Part shown: in pieces, positions 41,155 to 49,085 of the stretch | Numbering within the stretch: the stretch's first letter is position 1 | How the letters are laid out: each line of letters starts with the position of its first letter | DNA from: Clostridiales bacterium | GTDB lineage: Bacteria; Bacillota; Clostridia; Christensenellales; Aristaeellaceae | Direction of reading: 5' to 3' | Length of the DNA: 64,000 bases | Assembly: GCA_012728815.1 (NCBI GenBank) | Contig: JAAYEI010000050.1 | Span: 1 to 64,000, forward strand | Position numbers and translations under genes: made by a program | Notes under the pieces: generated by a model | Told to the model about the DNA's origin: nothing | The model's database searches: none | What the model saw: the letters and a program-made list of their open reading frames with translations, nothing else

Positions 41155-42609
41155 ATGACCAAGGTACGTACCCGTTTCGCCCCCTCCCCCACCGGCTTCA
41201 TGCACCTGGGCGGCCTGCGCACAGCTCTGTATTGCTACCTGTTCACCAGAAAGCACCAGGGCACCTTTATCCTGCGCATTGAGGACACCGACCAGGAACG
41301 CTTTGTTGAGGGCGCCACCCAGGTGATTTACGACACGCTGCGCGCCTGCGGCATGAACTGGGATGAGGGGCCGGACATCGGCGGCCCGGTGGCGCCCTAC
41401 ATCCAGTCCCAGCGCAAGGACAGCTACCTCCCCCATGCCGAGCGCCTCATCAAAAGCGGCCATGCCTACCGCTGCTTTTGCACCCGGGAGGAGCTGCAGC
41501 AGCGCCGCGAGACGGCGGAGGCGCGCGGGGACACCTGGAAGTATGACAAGCACTGCCTGGGGCTGAGCCAGGAAGAAATTGACAGCAAGCTGGCCGCCGG
41601 GCTGCCCCACGTGGTGCGGCAGAACACGCCGCTGACTGGCGAGAGCAGCTTTGATGACCTGGTTTTTGGCCACATCGCCGCCCCCAATGACACCCTGGAT
41701 GACATGGTGCTCCTCAAGCAGGATGGCATGCCCACCTACAACTTCGCAAATGTGGTGGATGACCATACCATGGGCATCACCCATGTGATCCGCGGGATGG
41801 AGTATCTGTCCTCCACCCCCAAATACAACCTGCTCTACCAGGCGCTGGGCTGGCCCATCCCCCAGTACATCCACCTGCCCACCGTCATGCGCGACAGCAA
41901 GCACAAGCTGTCCAAGCGCGACGGGGACGCCTACTACAGCGATTTTGTCAAAAGGGGCTACCTGACGGAGGCCCTCATCAACTACCTGGCGCTTGTGGGC
42001 TGGAACCCGGGTGATGAGCGGGAGTTCTTCACCATGGACGAGCTGGTGGACGCCTTCAGCGTGGCGGGCCTGTCCAAGTCCCCGGCCATCTTTGACATCA
42101 ACAAGCTCACCTGGTTCAACACCGAGTACATCCGCAGGCTGCCGCCGGATGAATACCTGCAGCTGGCCCAGCCCTGGTTTGACAAGGCGCTGCAGGGCCA
42201 GCCAATGGACATCCCCCGCCTGGCGCAGTTGATGCAGGGGCGCACCGAGGTGTTTGAGCGTATCCCGGACATGATCGCTTTCCTGCGTGAACGCCCTGCC
42301 TTTGACAGCGCGCTGTATGACAACAAAAAGCAGAAGAGCAGCCTGGACAGCACGCCCGGCGCGCTGGAGCTGGCGCGCGGCCTGCTCAGCCAAATCCAGG
42401 AGTGGACCGAGCCCAACATCCACCAGGCGTTGATGACAGGCATTGCGGCGGCGGGCCTGAAGAACGGCACCGTGCTCTGGCCGCTGCGCATCGCCTTGTC
42501 CGGCCAGCTGTCCACCCCCGGGGGCGCGATAGAAATCGCCTACCTGCTGGGGCGGGAGGAGGCCCTGCGCCGCCTGGACAGCGCGCGGGCCGCGCTGACT
42601 TCGGGCTGA
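41155..42609 (+). CDS. gltX: Glutamyl-tRNA synthetase
   Basis: 484 residues. APSPTGFMHLGGLRTALY contains the HIGH equivalent, RIEDTDQERF the glutamate pocket, and KHKLSKRDGD the KMSKS loop. It charges tRNA-Glu. ATG 41155 follows AAAGGAG, and the in-frame codon at 41125 has no support. Upstream, TGCCGGCG and CGCCGGCA form a hairpin just before the ribosome-binding site in the 147-base glnS-gltX gap. No T-box specifier or antiterminator was recognised there. Confidence 0.96.
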   Translation: MTKVRTRFAPSPTGFMHLGGLRTALYCYLFTRKHQGTFILRIEDTDQERFVEGATQVIYDTLRACGMNWDEGPDIGGPVAPYIQSQRKDSYLPHAERLIKSGHAYRCFCTREELQQRRETAEARGDTWKYDKHCLGLSQEEIDSKLAAGLPHVVRQNTPLTGESSFDDLVFGHIAAPNDTLDDMVLLKQDGMPTYNFANVVDDHTMGITHVIRGMEYLSSTPKYNLLYQALGWPIPQYIHLPTVMRDSKHKLSKRDGDAYYSDFVKRGYLTEALINYLALVGWNPGDEREFFTMDELVDAFSVAGLSKSPAIFDINKLTWFNTEYIRRLPPDEYLQLAQPWFDKALQGQPMDIPRLAQLMQGRTEVFERIPDMIAFLRERPAFDSALYDNKKQKSSLDSTPGALELARGLLSQIQEWTEPNIHQALMTGIAAAGLKNGTVLWPLRIALSGQLSTPGGAIEIAYLLGREEALRRLDSARAALTSG

Positions 42610-42665
42610 AGCGGTCAAGTTATGGTAAAAACCGGATGAATATGGCCAGATATGACGTAAACGCC

Positions 42666-42694
42666 TTGTAAGACCGGGCGCAACTGTGTATACT
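42666..42694 (+). promoter_or_regulatory. Promoter of the Crh-like gene
   Basis: -35 TTGTAA (42666-42671), 17-base spacer, -10 TATACT (42689-42694), then GGAGGAAG before ATG 42725. Confidence 0.75.
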
Positions 42695-42724
42695 GTGCCC
42701 AGACAATATTGGAGGAAGAGAACG

Positions 42725-42952
42725 ATGAAATCAGTACCGATCAAACTCAGTTTCGCGGAAGAGGTCAAGACCTTTGTGAACGTGGCCAACCGCTACGATT
42801 ATGACATGGACCTGCGGGCCGGGCGCCATGTGGTGGACGCCAAGTCCATCCTGGGCATATTTTCTTTGGACCTGAGCAAGCCCATCACCCTGGAGGTGTA
42901 CGCGGAGGACTGCGATGACCTGCTGGAGGAGCTCAAGGCCTTCATCGTCTGA
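42725..42952 (+). CDS. HPr-family protein lacking the phosphorylatable histidine (Crh-like)
   Basis: 75 residues. ANRYDYDMDL..VVDAKSILGIFSLDL aligns without gaps to the central part of HPr, with Ser41 at the place of regulatory Ser46. The active-site His15 falls on Phe10 and Arg17 on Glu12, so PTS phosphotransfer should be impossible. This pattern resembles Crh of Bacillus, a catabolite-repression co-effector phosphorylated only on Ser46 by HPr kinase. It is a single-gene unit with its own promoter and terminator. CcpA and HPr kinase are not in the window. Confidence 0.85.
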   Translation: MKSVPIKLSFAEEVKTFVNVANRYDYDMDLRAGRHVVDAKSILGIFSLDLSKPITLEVYAEDCDDLLEELKAFIV

Positions 42953-42969
42953 GATACAGATTGACCCTG

Positions 42970-42999
42970 CTGCCGCGCCCCGCTGCCCGGCAGTTTTTT
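42970..42999 (+). terminator. Terminator of the Crh-like gene
   Basis: CTGCCG/CGGCAG stem (6 bp) with a 12-base loop, followed by six Ts. Confidence 0.75.
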
Positions 43000-43118
43000 C
43001 ATGCCTGGCGCCACCCCGGCCCATGGCCCGGGCAACTTGACATCCGCGGGCGGATATGATGAGATGCGGCCAGCAAAGCGCGTACGCGCGAACATAAATA
43101 TTACATCAGGAGGTAAAT

Positions 43119-44093
43119 ATGGCCAGAATCCTTGGAAATGCCCTGCCCAACATGCCCTGGGAGGACAAGCCAAAAGGCTGCCAGGCCCCGGTGTGGCGCT
43201 ACAGCGGCAACCCCATCATCCACCGGGACGCCATCCCATCCTCCAACAGCGTCTTCAACTCCGCCGCGGTGGCTTACAAGGGGAAGTTCGCCGGGGTGTT
43301 CCGCTGTGACAACAAGGCGCTGGAGATGAACATCCATGCCGGCTTCTCCGATGACGGCATCAACTGGCGGATAGACCATGAGCCCATCCACTTTGAAGGC
43401 GATCCCCATGTCACCCGTTTGCAGTACCGCTATGACGCGCGGGTGTGCGAGGTGGAGGGCAAATACTATGTGGTCTGGTGCAATGGCTACCACGGCCCCA
43501 CCATCGGCCTGGGCTGGACGGAGGATTTCAAGACCTTCCACCAGCTGGAGAACGCCTTCCTGCCCTACAACCGCAACGGCGTGCTCTTCCCGCGCAAGGT
43601 CAAGGGCCACTACCTGATGCTCAGCCGGCCATCGGACACCGGGCACACGGCCTTTGGCGACATCTTTGTCAGCCAGAGCCCGGACCTGGTGTACTGGGGC
43701 CGCCACCGCCACGTGTTTGGCACGGCGGGGGGCTGGCAATCCACCAAGGTAGGCGCCGGGCCCACCCCCATCGAGACGGACGAGGGCTGGCTGATGATCT
43801 ACCACGGCGTCATCACCACCTGCAACGGCTATGTCTACCGCTTTGGCGCGGCGCTGCTGGACCTGGAGGAGCCCTGGAAGGTCATCACCCGGGGCGCCTG
43901 GTACCTGCTGGGGCCCGAGACCCTGTATGAGCAGGCGGGCGACGTGCCCGGGGTGACCTTTCCCTGCGCCGCGCTGACAGACGCTCTGACTGGCCGCATC
44001 GCCATCTACTACGGCTGCGCGGACACCGTGACCGGGCTGTGCTTCACCACAGTGAACGAGGTGCTGGATTACATCAGGGAGAACCCGATGTGA
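43119..44093 (+). CDS. Glycoside hydrolase family 130 (beta-1,4-mannoside phosphorylase type)
   Basis: 324 residues, five-bladed propeller. SGNPIIHRDAIPSSNSVFNSAAV at the N-terminus, YRYDARVCEVEGKYYV with the catalytic Asp, and the phosphate-binding residues around FPRKVKGHYLMLSRPSD and GAGPTPIETDEGWL match GH130 inverting phosphorylases. These split beta-1,4-mannosyl disaccharides with phosphate to mannose 1-phosphate. It is cytoplasmic. The ribosome-binding site is CAGGAGGTAA. The stop overlaps the dipeptidase start. Confidence 0.9.
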   Translation: MARILGNALPNMPWEDKPKGCQAPVWRYSGNPIIHRDAIPSSNSVFNSAAVAYKGKFAGVFRCDNKALEMNIHAGFSDDGINWRIDHEPIHFEGDPHVTRLQYRYDARVCEVEGKYYVVWCNGYHGPTIGLGWTEDFKTFHQLENAFLPYNRNGVLFPRKVKGHYLMLSRPSDTGHTAFGDIFVSQSPDLVYWGRHRHVFGTAGGWQSTKVGAGPTPIETDEGWLMIYHGVITTCNGYVYRFGAALLDLEEPWKVITRGAWYLLGPETLYEQAGDVPGVTFPCAALTDALTGRIAIYYGCADTVTGLCFTTVNEVLDYIRENPM

Positions 44094-45067
44094 GCGCGCC
44101 CCTCATCATTGACGCCCATGCCGACACCCTCTACCGCCGCGCGGGCTGGCCCGGCCAGCCCTGTGACCTGAGCCTGGACAGGCTGCGCACAGGCGGCGTG
44201 GCCCTGCAGGTGCTGGCCCTCTTTGTGGGCGACAGCCCGGACAAGGACAGGCGCGAGGCGCACCTGCAGCGCATGCTGGCGGAGCTGGAGATGTTGAAAC
44301 GCGAGGGCTGGACACAGGTGGACGATCCCTTCGACCTGCGGCCGGGCCATCCACGCCTGATGCTGTCCATTGAGGGCTGTGAGTACCTGGAGGACGGCCT
44401 GCACACCATCGCGCCCTTTCGACAAATGGGCGTGCGCATGGCCGGGCTGACCTGGAACTACGAAAACAGGCTGGCCACCCCGGCGGCCATCAACCAGACA
44501 GACGGCTTGAAGCCTTACGGCCTTGAGGCAGCCAGGGAGCTGCAGCGCCAGGGCATTGCCCTGGACGTGTCCCACCTGAACATCCCGGGATTTTATGATG
44601 TGCTGAACCGGACAAACGCGCCGCCGGTGGCCAGCCACTCCAACTGCCGCGCGCTGTGCGACCACCCCAGAAACCTTGACGACGCGCAGCTCAAGGCGCT
44701 GTTCATGGCCGGGGGCTGGGTGGGCATCAACTTCTTCCCGGTCTTCCTGGCGCCGGCCGGTCAGCGCTGCGACCTGGACACAGTGGTCAACCACATCGAC
44801 CACATGCACCAGCTGGGCGGCGCAGGCCACGTGGGCTTTGGCAGCGATTTTGACGGCATCAGCGCCAAGCCCGAAGGCCTGGACAACCCGGGAGATTTCC
44901 CGGCGCTGCTTAGGGCCCTGGCCCGGCGCGGCTACAGCCCGGCCGACCTGGAGGCCATCGCCGGGGGCAGTTTTCTGCGCTACTACGAGCGCATCACCCC
45001 ATCAGCACGCCATGAAACCCGCATCAAAAAACCAGCCCCCTCATTGGATCTCGCGGGAACTGGTTGA
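44090..45067 (+). CDS. Membrane dipeptidase (peptidase family M19)
   Basis: 325 residues. The zinc ligands appear as IDAHADTL, the bridging Glu in LSIEGCEYLED, His in LDVSHLN and VASHSNCRA, and GSDFDGI near the end. The family hydrolyses dipeptides, including D-amino-acid forms. No signal peptide or anchor is visible despite the family name. GTG 44090 overlaps the GH130 stop (GTGA), so the two are translationally coupled. This combination of mannoside phosphorylase and dipeptidase is uncommon. Confidence 0.9.
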   Translation: MSAPLIIDAHADTLYRRAGWPGQPCDLSLDRLRTGGVALQVLALFVGDSPDKDRREAHLQRMLAELEMLKREGWTQVDDPFDLRPGHPRLMLSIEGCEYLEDGLHTIAPFRQMGVRMAGLTWNYENRLATPAAINQTDGLKPYGLEAARELQRQGIALDVSHLNIPGFYDVLNRTNAPPVASHSNCRALCDHPRNLDDAQLKALFMAGGWVGINFFPVFLAPAGQRCDLDTVVNHIDHMHQLGGAGHVGFGSDFDGISAKPEGLDNPGDFPALLRALARRGYSPADLEAIAGGSFLRYYERITPSARHETRIKKPAPSLDLAGTG

Positions 45068-45136
45068 AGCGCTGAGGCTGGTGTGTCCCTCGTCCCGCAC
45101 GAAAGCGGCGATGGACAGAACCAGCAGGTGCGCCAG

Positions 45137-45187
45137 CAGCAGGCCGGGCATCTTCTGCCCAGGCCTGCTGACTTGCTTTGTCTCGTT
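45137..45187 (+). terminator. Terminator of the GH130-dipeptidase unit
   Basis: A 14-bp stem with one bulged A (CAGCAGGCC GGGCA / TGCCC A GGCCTGCTG) and a 5-base loop, followed by a T-rich stretch. It lies between convergent genes, just beyond the mutY stop. Confidence 0.7.
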
Positions 45188-45192
45188 TTGCC

Positions 45193-46293
45193 TTATTCTG
45201 CCGCCTTGTCTATGCGAAGGCCGCCCGCCTCCTCCATCAGCACCTGCCTCGCGGCCTGCTTGGCGGCGCGCATTGCCACCGGCAGGGGCAGGCTGGCGAG
45301 TGTCTCCAGATCCGCCCATACGCCGTCCTTCACCGGCAGGCAGGCTGTGGCCCGCGCCACATAGATGCGCATGTTCCACACCCGGTGGGTAAAGACGTGG
45401 CGCGCGGCGCCCACCTCCTCCACAAAGATGTTGCGCGGCGCAAACCGCCGCACCCGCATCAGCGCGGCCGCCGGGCCGGCGTCCCCCTCATGCAGCAAAA
45501 AGACATACAGCCCCCGCAGCAAGGCCTCCTGCCGCCGCACCAGCAGCACCTTCCCATCACAAAACAGCAGGCAGACCGCCACATCCACCTGCCGGGGCGG
45601 CCTTTTGGCCTGCATGACGGGCAGGCTGGCCGGGTCACCTTCCTGAAACGATTTGCAATCCGCCTGCAGGGGGCAGCGGGCGCAGTCCGGCGTGCCGGGC
45701 AGGCAGATGGTGGCGCCAAGGTCCATCAGCGCCTGGTTCATGTCCCCGGCGCGCCTGGCGGGCATCAGGGACAAGCCCAGGTCATACAGCTGGCGGCGCA
45801 CCGAGGGGGTGCCGATGTCCTCCTCCACCAGGAAGAGGCGGCTGATGACGCGGTTGAGGTTGCCGTCCATGGCGGGTACCGGCTCGTCATAGGCGATGGA
45901 GGCGATGGCCGCGGCGGCATAAGGGCCCACACCGGGCAGCTGGCGAAGCTTCGCCGAAGTCGTTGGGAAAATGCCCTGCAGCTCCCCCGCCACCAAGCGG
46001 GCCGCCTTGTGCAGGTTGCGCGCGCGGTTGTAATAGCCCAGCCCCTCCCAGGCCTTGAGCACCTCCTGCTCACTGGCCCGCGCCAGGGCATGCACATCCG
46101 GAAACAGCGCCAGGAAGCACTCATAATAAGGCCCCACCGTTTCCGTACGGGTCTGCTGAAGCATGATTTCGCTCAGCCACACGCGGTAGGGCTCCCTGGT
46201 GCCACGGAAGGGAAAAGCGCGCTGGTGCCGGTCATACCAGGCCAGCAAACGCCGGGTGATTTGCCCCGGTGTGCCGGGGTGATGGGCAGTCAA
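45193..46293 (-). CDS. mutY: A/G-specific adenine glycosylase (MutY)
   Basis: About 366 residues. HhH-GPD core: LSEIMLQQTRTETV, helix-hairpin-helix LRQLPGVGPYAAAAI and the catalytic Asp in PAMDGNLNRV. The iron-sulfur loop C-x6-C-x2-C-x5-C (CLPGTPDCARCPLQADC) and a NUDIX-like C-terminal domain that reads 8-oxoG are both present. It removes adenine opposite 8-oxoguanine. The TTG start at 46293 overlaps the stop of the DUF3783 gene (TTGA). A longer frame to 46374 runs inside that gene and is rejected. Confidence 0.92.
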   Translation of the reverse strand: MTAHHPGTPGQITRRLLAWYDRHQRAFPFRGTREPYRVWLSEIMLQQTRTETVGPYYECFLALFPDVHALARASEQEVLKAWEGLGYYNRARNLHKAARLVAGELQGIFPTTSAKLRQLPGVGPYAAAAIASIAYDEPVPAMDGNLNRVISRLFLVEEDIGTPSVRRQLYDLGLSLMPARRAGDMNQALMDLGATICLPGTPDCARCPLQADCKSFQEGDPASLPVMQAKRPPRQVDVAVCLLFCDGKVLLVRRQEALLRGLYVFLLHEGDAGPAAALMRVRRFAPRNIFVEEVGAARHVFTHRVWNMRIYVARATACLPVKDGVWADLETLASLPLPVAMRAAKQAARQVLMEEAGGLRIDKAAE

Positions 46294-46682
46294 CCCTTGC
46301 CCTGCTGCTGGTTGAGCTTTTTGAAGAAGTGGTACTCGTCCAGCAGCTCGCTGTGCAACCGGGTGGAGGTCCACTGCGCGTTGTTTTCCGTCAGCATGGC
46401 CTTCAGCTGCACCGGGGGCAAGCCGGCTTCGCGAAAACCGTCCAGAAAGCGGCTGAGCATGCCCTTTTGCAGGAAGGCCATGAGCATCATCTCCTCCTGG
46501 AAGTTCTCCCCCTCATAGGCCTCCTGGGTGGTTTCCATCAAGCCACACAGGGCGCCGATGGTCTGGGCGTAGGCCTCAGGCGGCACCAGGAAGGGCTGGA
46601 TGCCCAGGCTTTCAGCCAGCCCGCGCACCGCCTGCGCGCGCGCTCCCTCCATGTTGTAGCAAAGTACCAGGGGCTGATTCAT
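46290..46682 (-). CDS. DUF3783 domain protein
   Basis: 130 residues. VLCYNMEGARAQAVRGLAESLGIQPFLVPPEAY and the end LKAMLTENNAQWTSTRLHSELLDEYHFFKK are typical of the small DUF3783 proteins of Firmicutes. Function is not established. It is coupled to mutY by a 4-base overlap. GGAGGCATGCC stands before the ATG. Confidence 0.8.
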   Translation of the reverse strand: MNQPLVLCYNMEGARAQAVRGLAESLGIQPFLVPPEAYAQTIGALCGLMETTQEAYEGENFQEEMMLMAFLQKGMLSRFLDGFREAGLPPVQLKAMLTENNAQWTSTRLHSELLDEYHFFKKLNQQQGKG

Positions 46683-46727
46683 GGCATGCCTCCGTCAAAT
46701 GTCGATGGGCCTATCATACCACAAGGC

Positions 46728-46756
46728 TTGACGCTGGGCCCAATCTTCTGTAGGAT
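46728..46756 (+). promoter_or_regulatory. Promoter of the ECF S component gene
   Basis: -35 TTGACG (46728-46733), 17-base spacer, -10 TAGGAT (46751-46756). The roughly 85-base leader contains a GATGCC/GGCATC hairpin (46784-46800). It matched no riboswitch that I could recognise. Confidence 0.6.
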
Positions 46757-46849
46757 GTGAGGCAAATCTGCGCCGTACACAAGGATGCCATGAAGGCATC
46801 ATTGCCTTTCTGAAGCAGGCAAGGGCGCGCTTTGGAAAGGATGTTTCTG

Positions 46850-47389
46850 ATGAAAAACAACAAAATCCTCCGGCTCACCCTGGCTGCCCTCTTCCTGGCC
46901 CTGGGTATTTTGCTGCCCTTTTTGACCGGCAACAACCGGGTGCTGGGCAACGTGATGAGCCTGATGCACATCCCCGTGCTGCTGTGCGGCTTTGTGTGCG
47001 GGCTTCCCTATGGGGTGGCGGTGGGCCTGATCACCCCGCTGCTGCGTTCCTTGCTGGTGGGCATGCCGCCCATGGTGCCGGTGGCCCTGGCCATGGCCTT
47101 TGAGCTGGCTGCCTATGGCGCGCTGGCCGCGCTGCTCTACCGCGCCCTGCCCAAGAACCTGCCCATGCTCTACCTGGCGCTCATCCTGTCCATGATTGGC
47201 GGGCGGTTGGTGTGGGGCCTGGCCAGCTACATCATCTTCAGCGCCATGGGCAACCCCTTCACCCTGCAGATGTTCTGGACAGCCGCCTTCATCAACCCGC
47301 TGCCGGGCATCATCTTCCACATTGTGATCATCCCCCCCATCCTGCTGGCATTGCAGGCCAACAAGCTCTTCCCGCTGAAGGGAGAATGA
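46850..47389 (+). CDS. ECF transporter S component
   Basis: 179 residues, about six membrane helices. LTLAALFLALGILLPFLTG with VLGNVMSLMHIPVLLCGFVCG is the pattern of ECF substrate-binding subunits (ALFLALG...P.HIP). It captures a vitamin or similar small molecule and uses a shared EcfA-EcfT module encoded elsewhere. ATG 46850 is chosen because GGAAAGG lies 9 bases upstream. ATG 46841 would sit on that site. The cargo is unknown. Confidence 0.88.
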   Translation: MKNNKILRLTLAALFLALGILLPFLTGNNRVLGNVMSLMHIPVLLCGFVCGLPYGVAVGLITPLLRSLLVGMPPMVPVALAMAFELAAYGALAALLYRALPKNLPMLYLALILSMIGGRLVWGLASYIIFSAMGNPFTLQMFWTAAFINPLPGIIFHIVIIPPILLALQANKLFPLKGE

Positions 47390-47399
47390 GCGAGGGTGC

Positions 47400-47816
47400 A
47401 TGAAAATACTGGTGATTGACGGCCAGGGCGGCGGCGTGGGCAAGGCGCTGGTCAGCCAGCTGAAAAAGACCCTGCCTGAACAGCAGGTGCTGGCGCTGGG
47501 CACCAATGCCCTGGCCACCGCCGCCATGCTCAAGGCGGGCGCCCAGGCCGGGGCAACCGGCGAGCACGCCATCGCCTGGCAGTGCCGCGACGCCGACCTG
47601 ATCCTGGGCGTGACAGGCGTGCTGGTGGCCGGCGCCATGATGGGCGAGGTGTCCCCGGGGATCAGCCTGGCCATCGCCCAGAGCCCCGCTGTCAAAATCC
47701 TGATTCCCTCTGAACGCTGCGGCGTGCAGATCGCGGGCACGCAGCGGCTGAGCCTGGACGAGGCGGTGGCCGACTGCCTCAGCCGGGCGATGGCGCTGAT
47801 ACAACAGCAAGCCTAG
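47400..47816 (+). CDS. DUF3842 family protein
   Basis: 138 residues. MKILVIDGQGGGVGKALVSQL forms a Rossmann-like glycine loop. LALGTNALATAAMLKAGA, DLILGVTGVLVAGAMMGE and IPSERCGVQIAGTQ match DUF3842. Biochemical function is unknown. It lies 10 bases after the ECF S component, so it may process or sense the imported compound. Confidence 0.82.
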   Translation: MKILVIDGQGGGVGKALVSQLKKTLPEQQVLALGTNALATAAMLKAGAQAGATGEHAIAWQCRDADLILGVTGVLVAGAMMGEVSPGISLAIAQSPAVKILIPSERCGVQIAGTQRLSLDEAVADCLSRAMALIQQQA

Positions 47817-47829
47817 GCAAAACGCGCGT

Positions 47830-47867
47830 ACAACAAACGCTCCCCTGGCCGGGGAGCGTTTTGTTGT
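47830..47867. terminator. Bidirectional terminator
   Basis: AACAAACGCTCCCC and GGGGAGCGTTTTGTT form a long stem around a 5-base loop, with A-rich and T-rich flanks on opposite sides. It serves both DUF3842 (plus) and the secreted protein gene (minus). Confidence 0.88.
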
Positions 47868-47880
47868 GCCCATATGCGTG

Positions 47881-48852
47881 TTATTTGTTGCTTTCAACCG
47901 CCATGATCGGGTCCATCATGTTGAGCATGGCCTCGCGGCGGGCAATGTATTCAGGCTTGTTCTCCCAGAATCGGATGTATTCGGACCTGGGGGTGGGGAA
48001 GCGGTAGTAGGTGATGCGGTTGCGGATGAACATCAACACGTTGGTGTCCCCGCCCAGCTGGTTCTGGATGCTGAAGGGCTGGTTGAAGGCGAAGGCGCTG
48101 GGGCCTGGCATGTTCTCCGGCTCCACGATGTCCACGTCGGCATAGGAATTGTAGAAGGTGACAAACTCGCTGATCAGCTCGGTGGAGAAGTCAGGCTTCT
48201 CCTGGTCAAACATGTAGTAGCTGACCGTCACGGTGTCCTGGTTGACATCCACGTAGGCCTCGCCCACCTCAAACATGTTGCTGGCCACCAGCACAAAGGT
48301 CTGCCGGCCCTGGATGCTCAGGTCGATGGGGGTAAACATATACCACAGGTCGGTCAGGCGGGGGGTGACATCACGGAAATGCGGCCCGAAGGATGACACG
48401 GTGTTGCGCGGCAGGTAGTTGCCGTAGGCCTGGTCATAGATGCGGGTTTCCACATTGTTCTTGTCCTTGCGGATGGTCAGCTTCTGGGCGTACTGCAGCT
48501 GCCTGGTCTCCCCGCCCTTCACCTTGATGGTGTACATGTAGGTGTTCATGTCGCCGTTCCAGCGCAGCTTGTCATACACATAGGCCTTGACCGCCACAGG
48601 GGCGTCACCCTGCAGGATGGAGAAGGTCATGGTCTGCACATAGCGATGCGCGGACTGGTCATACACGGTGACGGTGACTTCCAGGTCCTTCTTGGAAATG
48701 TTCTCAATGGTGAAGACATCGGCCTCAGCATCCGGGCTCTTGAAACGGAAGCTGCGGTTCTCCGCCACCTTGATGGTGCCGCTGGCCGCCGTGGCGGGCA
48801 CAAGCGCCACCAACAGCAAAAGAGCCAGCGCAATTGACATAAAGCGTTTCAT
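47881..48852 (-). CDS. Secreted protein of unknown function
   Basis: 323 residues. Signal peptide MKRFMSIALALLLLVALVPATAAS, then a beta-rich region (NRSFRFKSPDAEADVFTIENISKKDLEVTVTVYD) and a longer C-terminal part with DYLPRNTVSSFGPHF-like (GNYLPRNTVSSFGPHF) and RSEYIRFWENKPEYI. I recognise no family. The first mature third resembles an immunoglobulin-like fold (inference). ATG 48852 has TAAGGAGG upstream. A longer open frame to 49068 lacks such a site. It is divergent from the HtrA-like protease gene. Confidence 0.8.
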   Translation of the reverse strand: MKRFMSIALALLLLVALVPATAASGTIKVAENRSFRFKSPDAEADVFTIENISKKDLEVTVTVYDQSAHRYVQTMTFSILQGDAPVAVKAYVYDKLRWNGDMNTYMYTIKVKGGETRQLQYAQKLTIRKDKNNVETRIYDQAYGNYLPRNTVSSFGPHFRDVTPRLTDLWYMFTPIDLSIQGRQTFVLVASNMFEVGEAYVDVNQDTVTVSYYMFDQEKPDFSTELISEFVTFYNSYADVDIVEPENMPGPSAFAFNQPFSIQNQLGGDTNVLMFIRNRITYYRFPTPRSEYIRFWENKPEYIARREAMLNMMDPIMAVESNK

Positions 48853-49085
48853 GGGTTTCCATTCCTCCTTACAGTGCTCCTGGTTGGGAGCCTCAACCAT
48901 ACAACGAAGCATGAACAATAATTCATGCATGCGGCGTGTTCCCACCTTGAAAATATACCCGGCAAGGGCCGGGGTGCCTGAGTTCACATATCGTTCACCA
49001 AACGGATAAGAAACGATCAAAAAGCCGGGGTAGGATAAGGATGCGGTGGCCTGAGGCCAGCCGCACAAACGACAGGAAAGGATGT

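Noticed and set aside
43037..43060. Promoter of GH130 with TTGACA and TATGAT
   Set aside because: The spacer would be only 12 bases. The boxes are suggestive, but the spacing does not support a standard promoter.
46757..46849. Vitamin riboswitch before the ECF S component
   Set aside because: The leader is short and its hairpins do not match preQ1, THF, TPP, FMN or cobalamin consensus features that I know.
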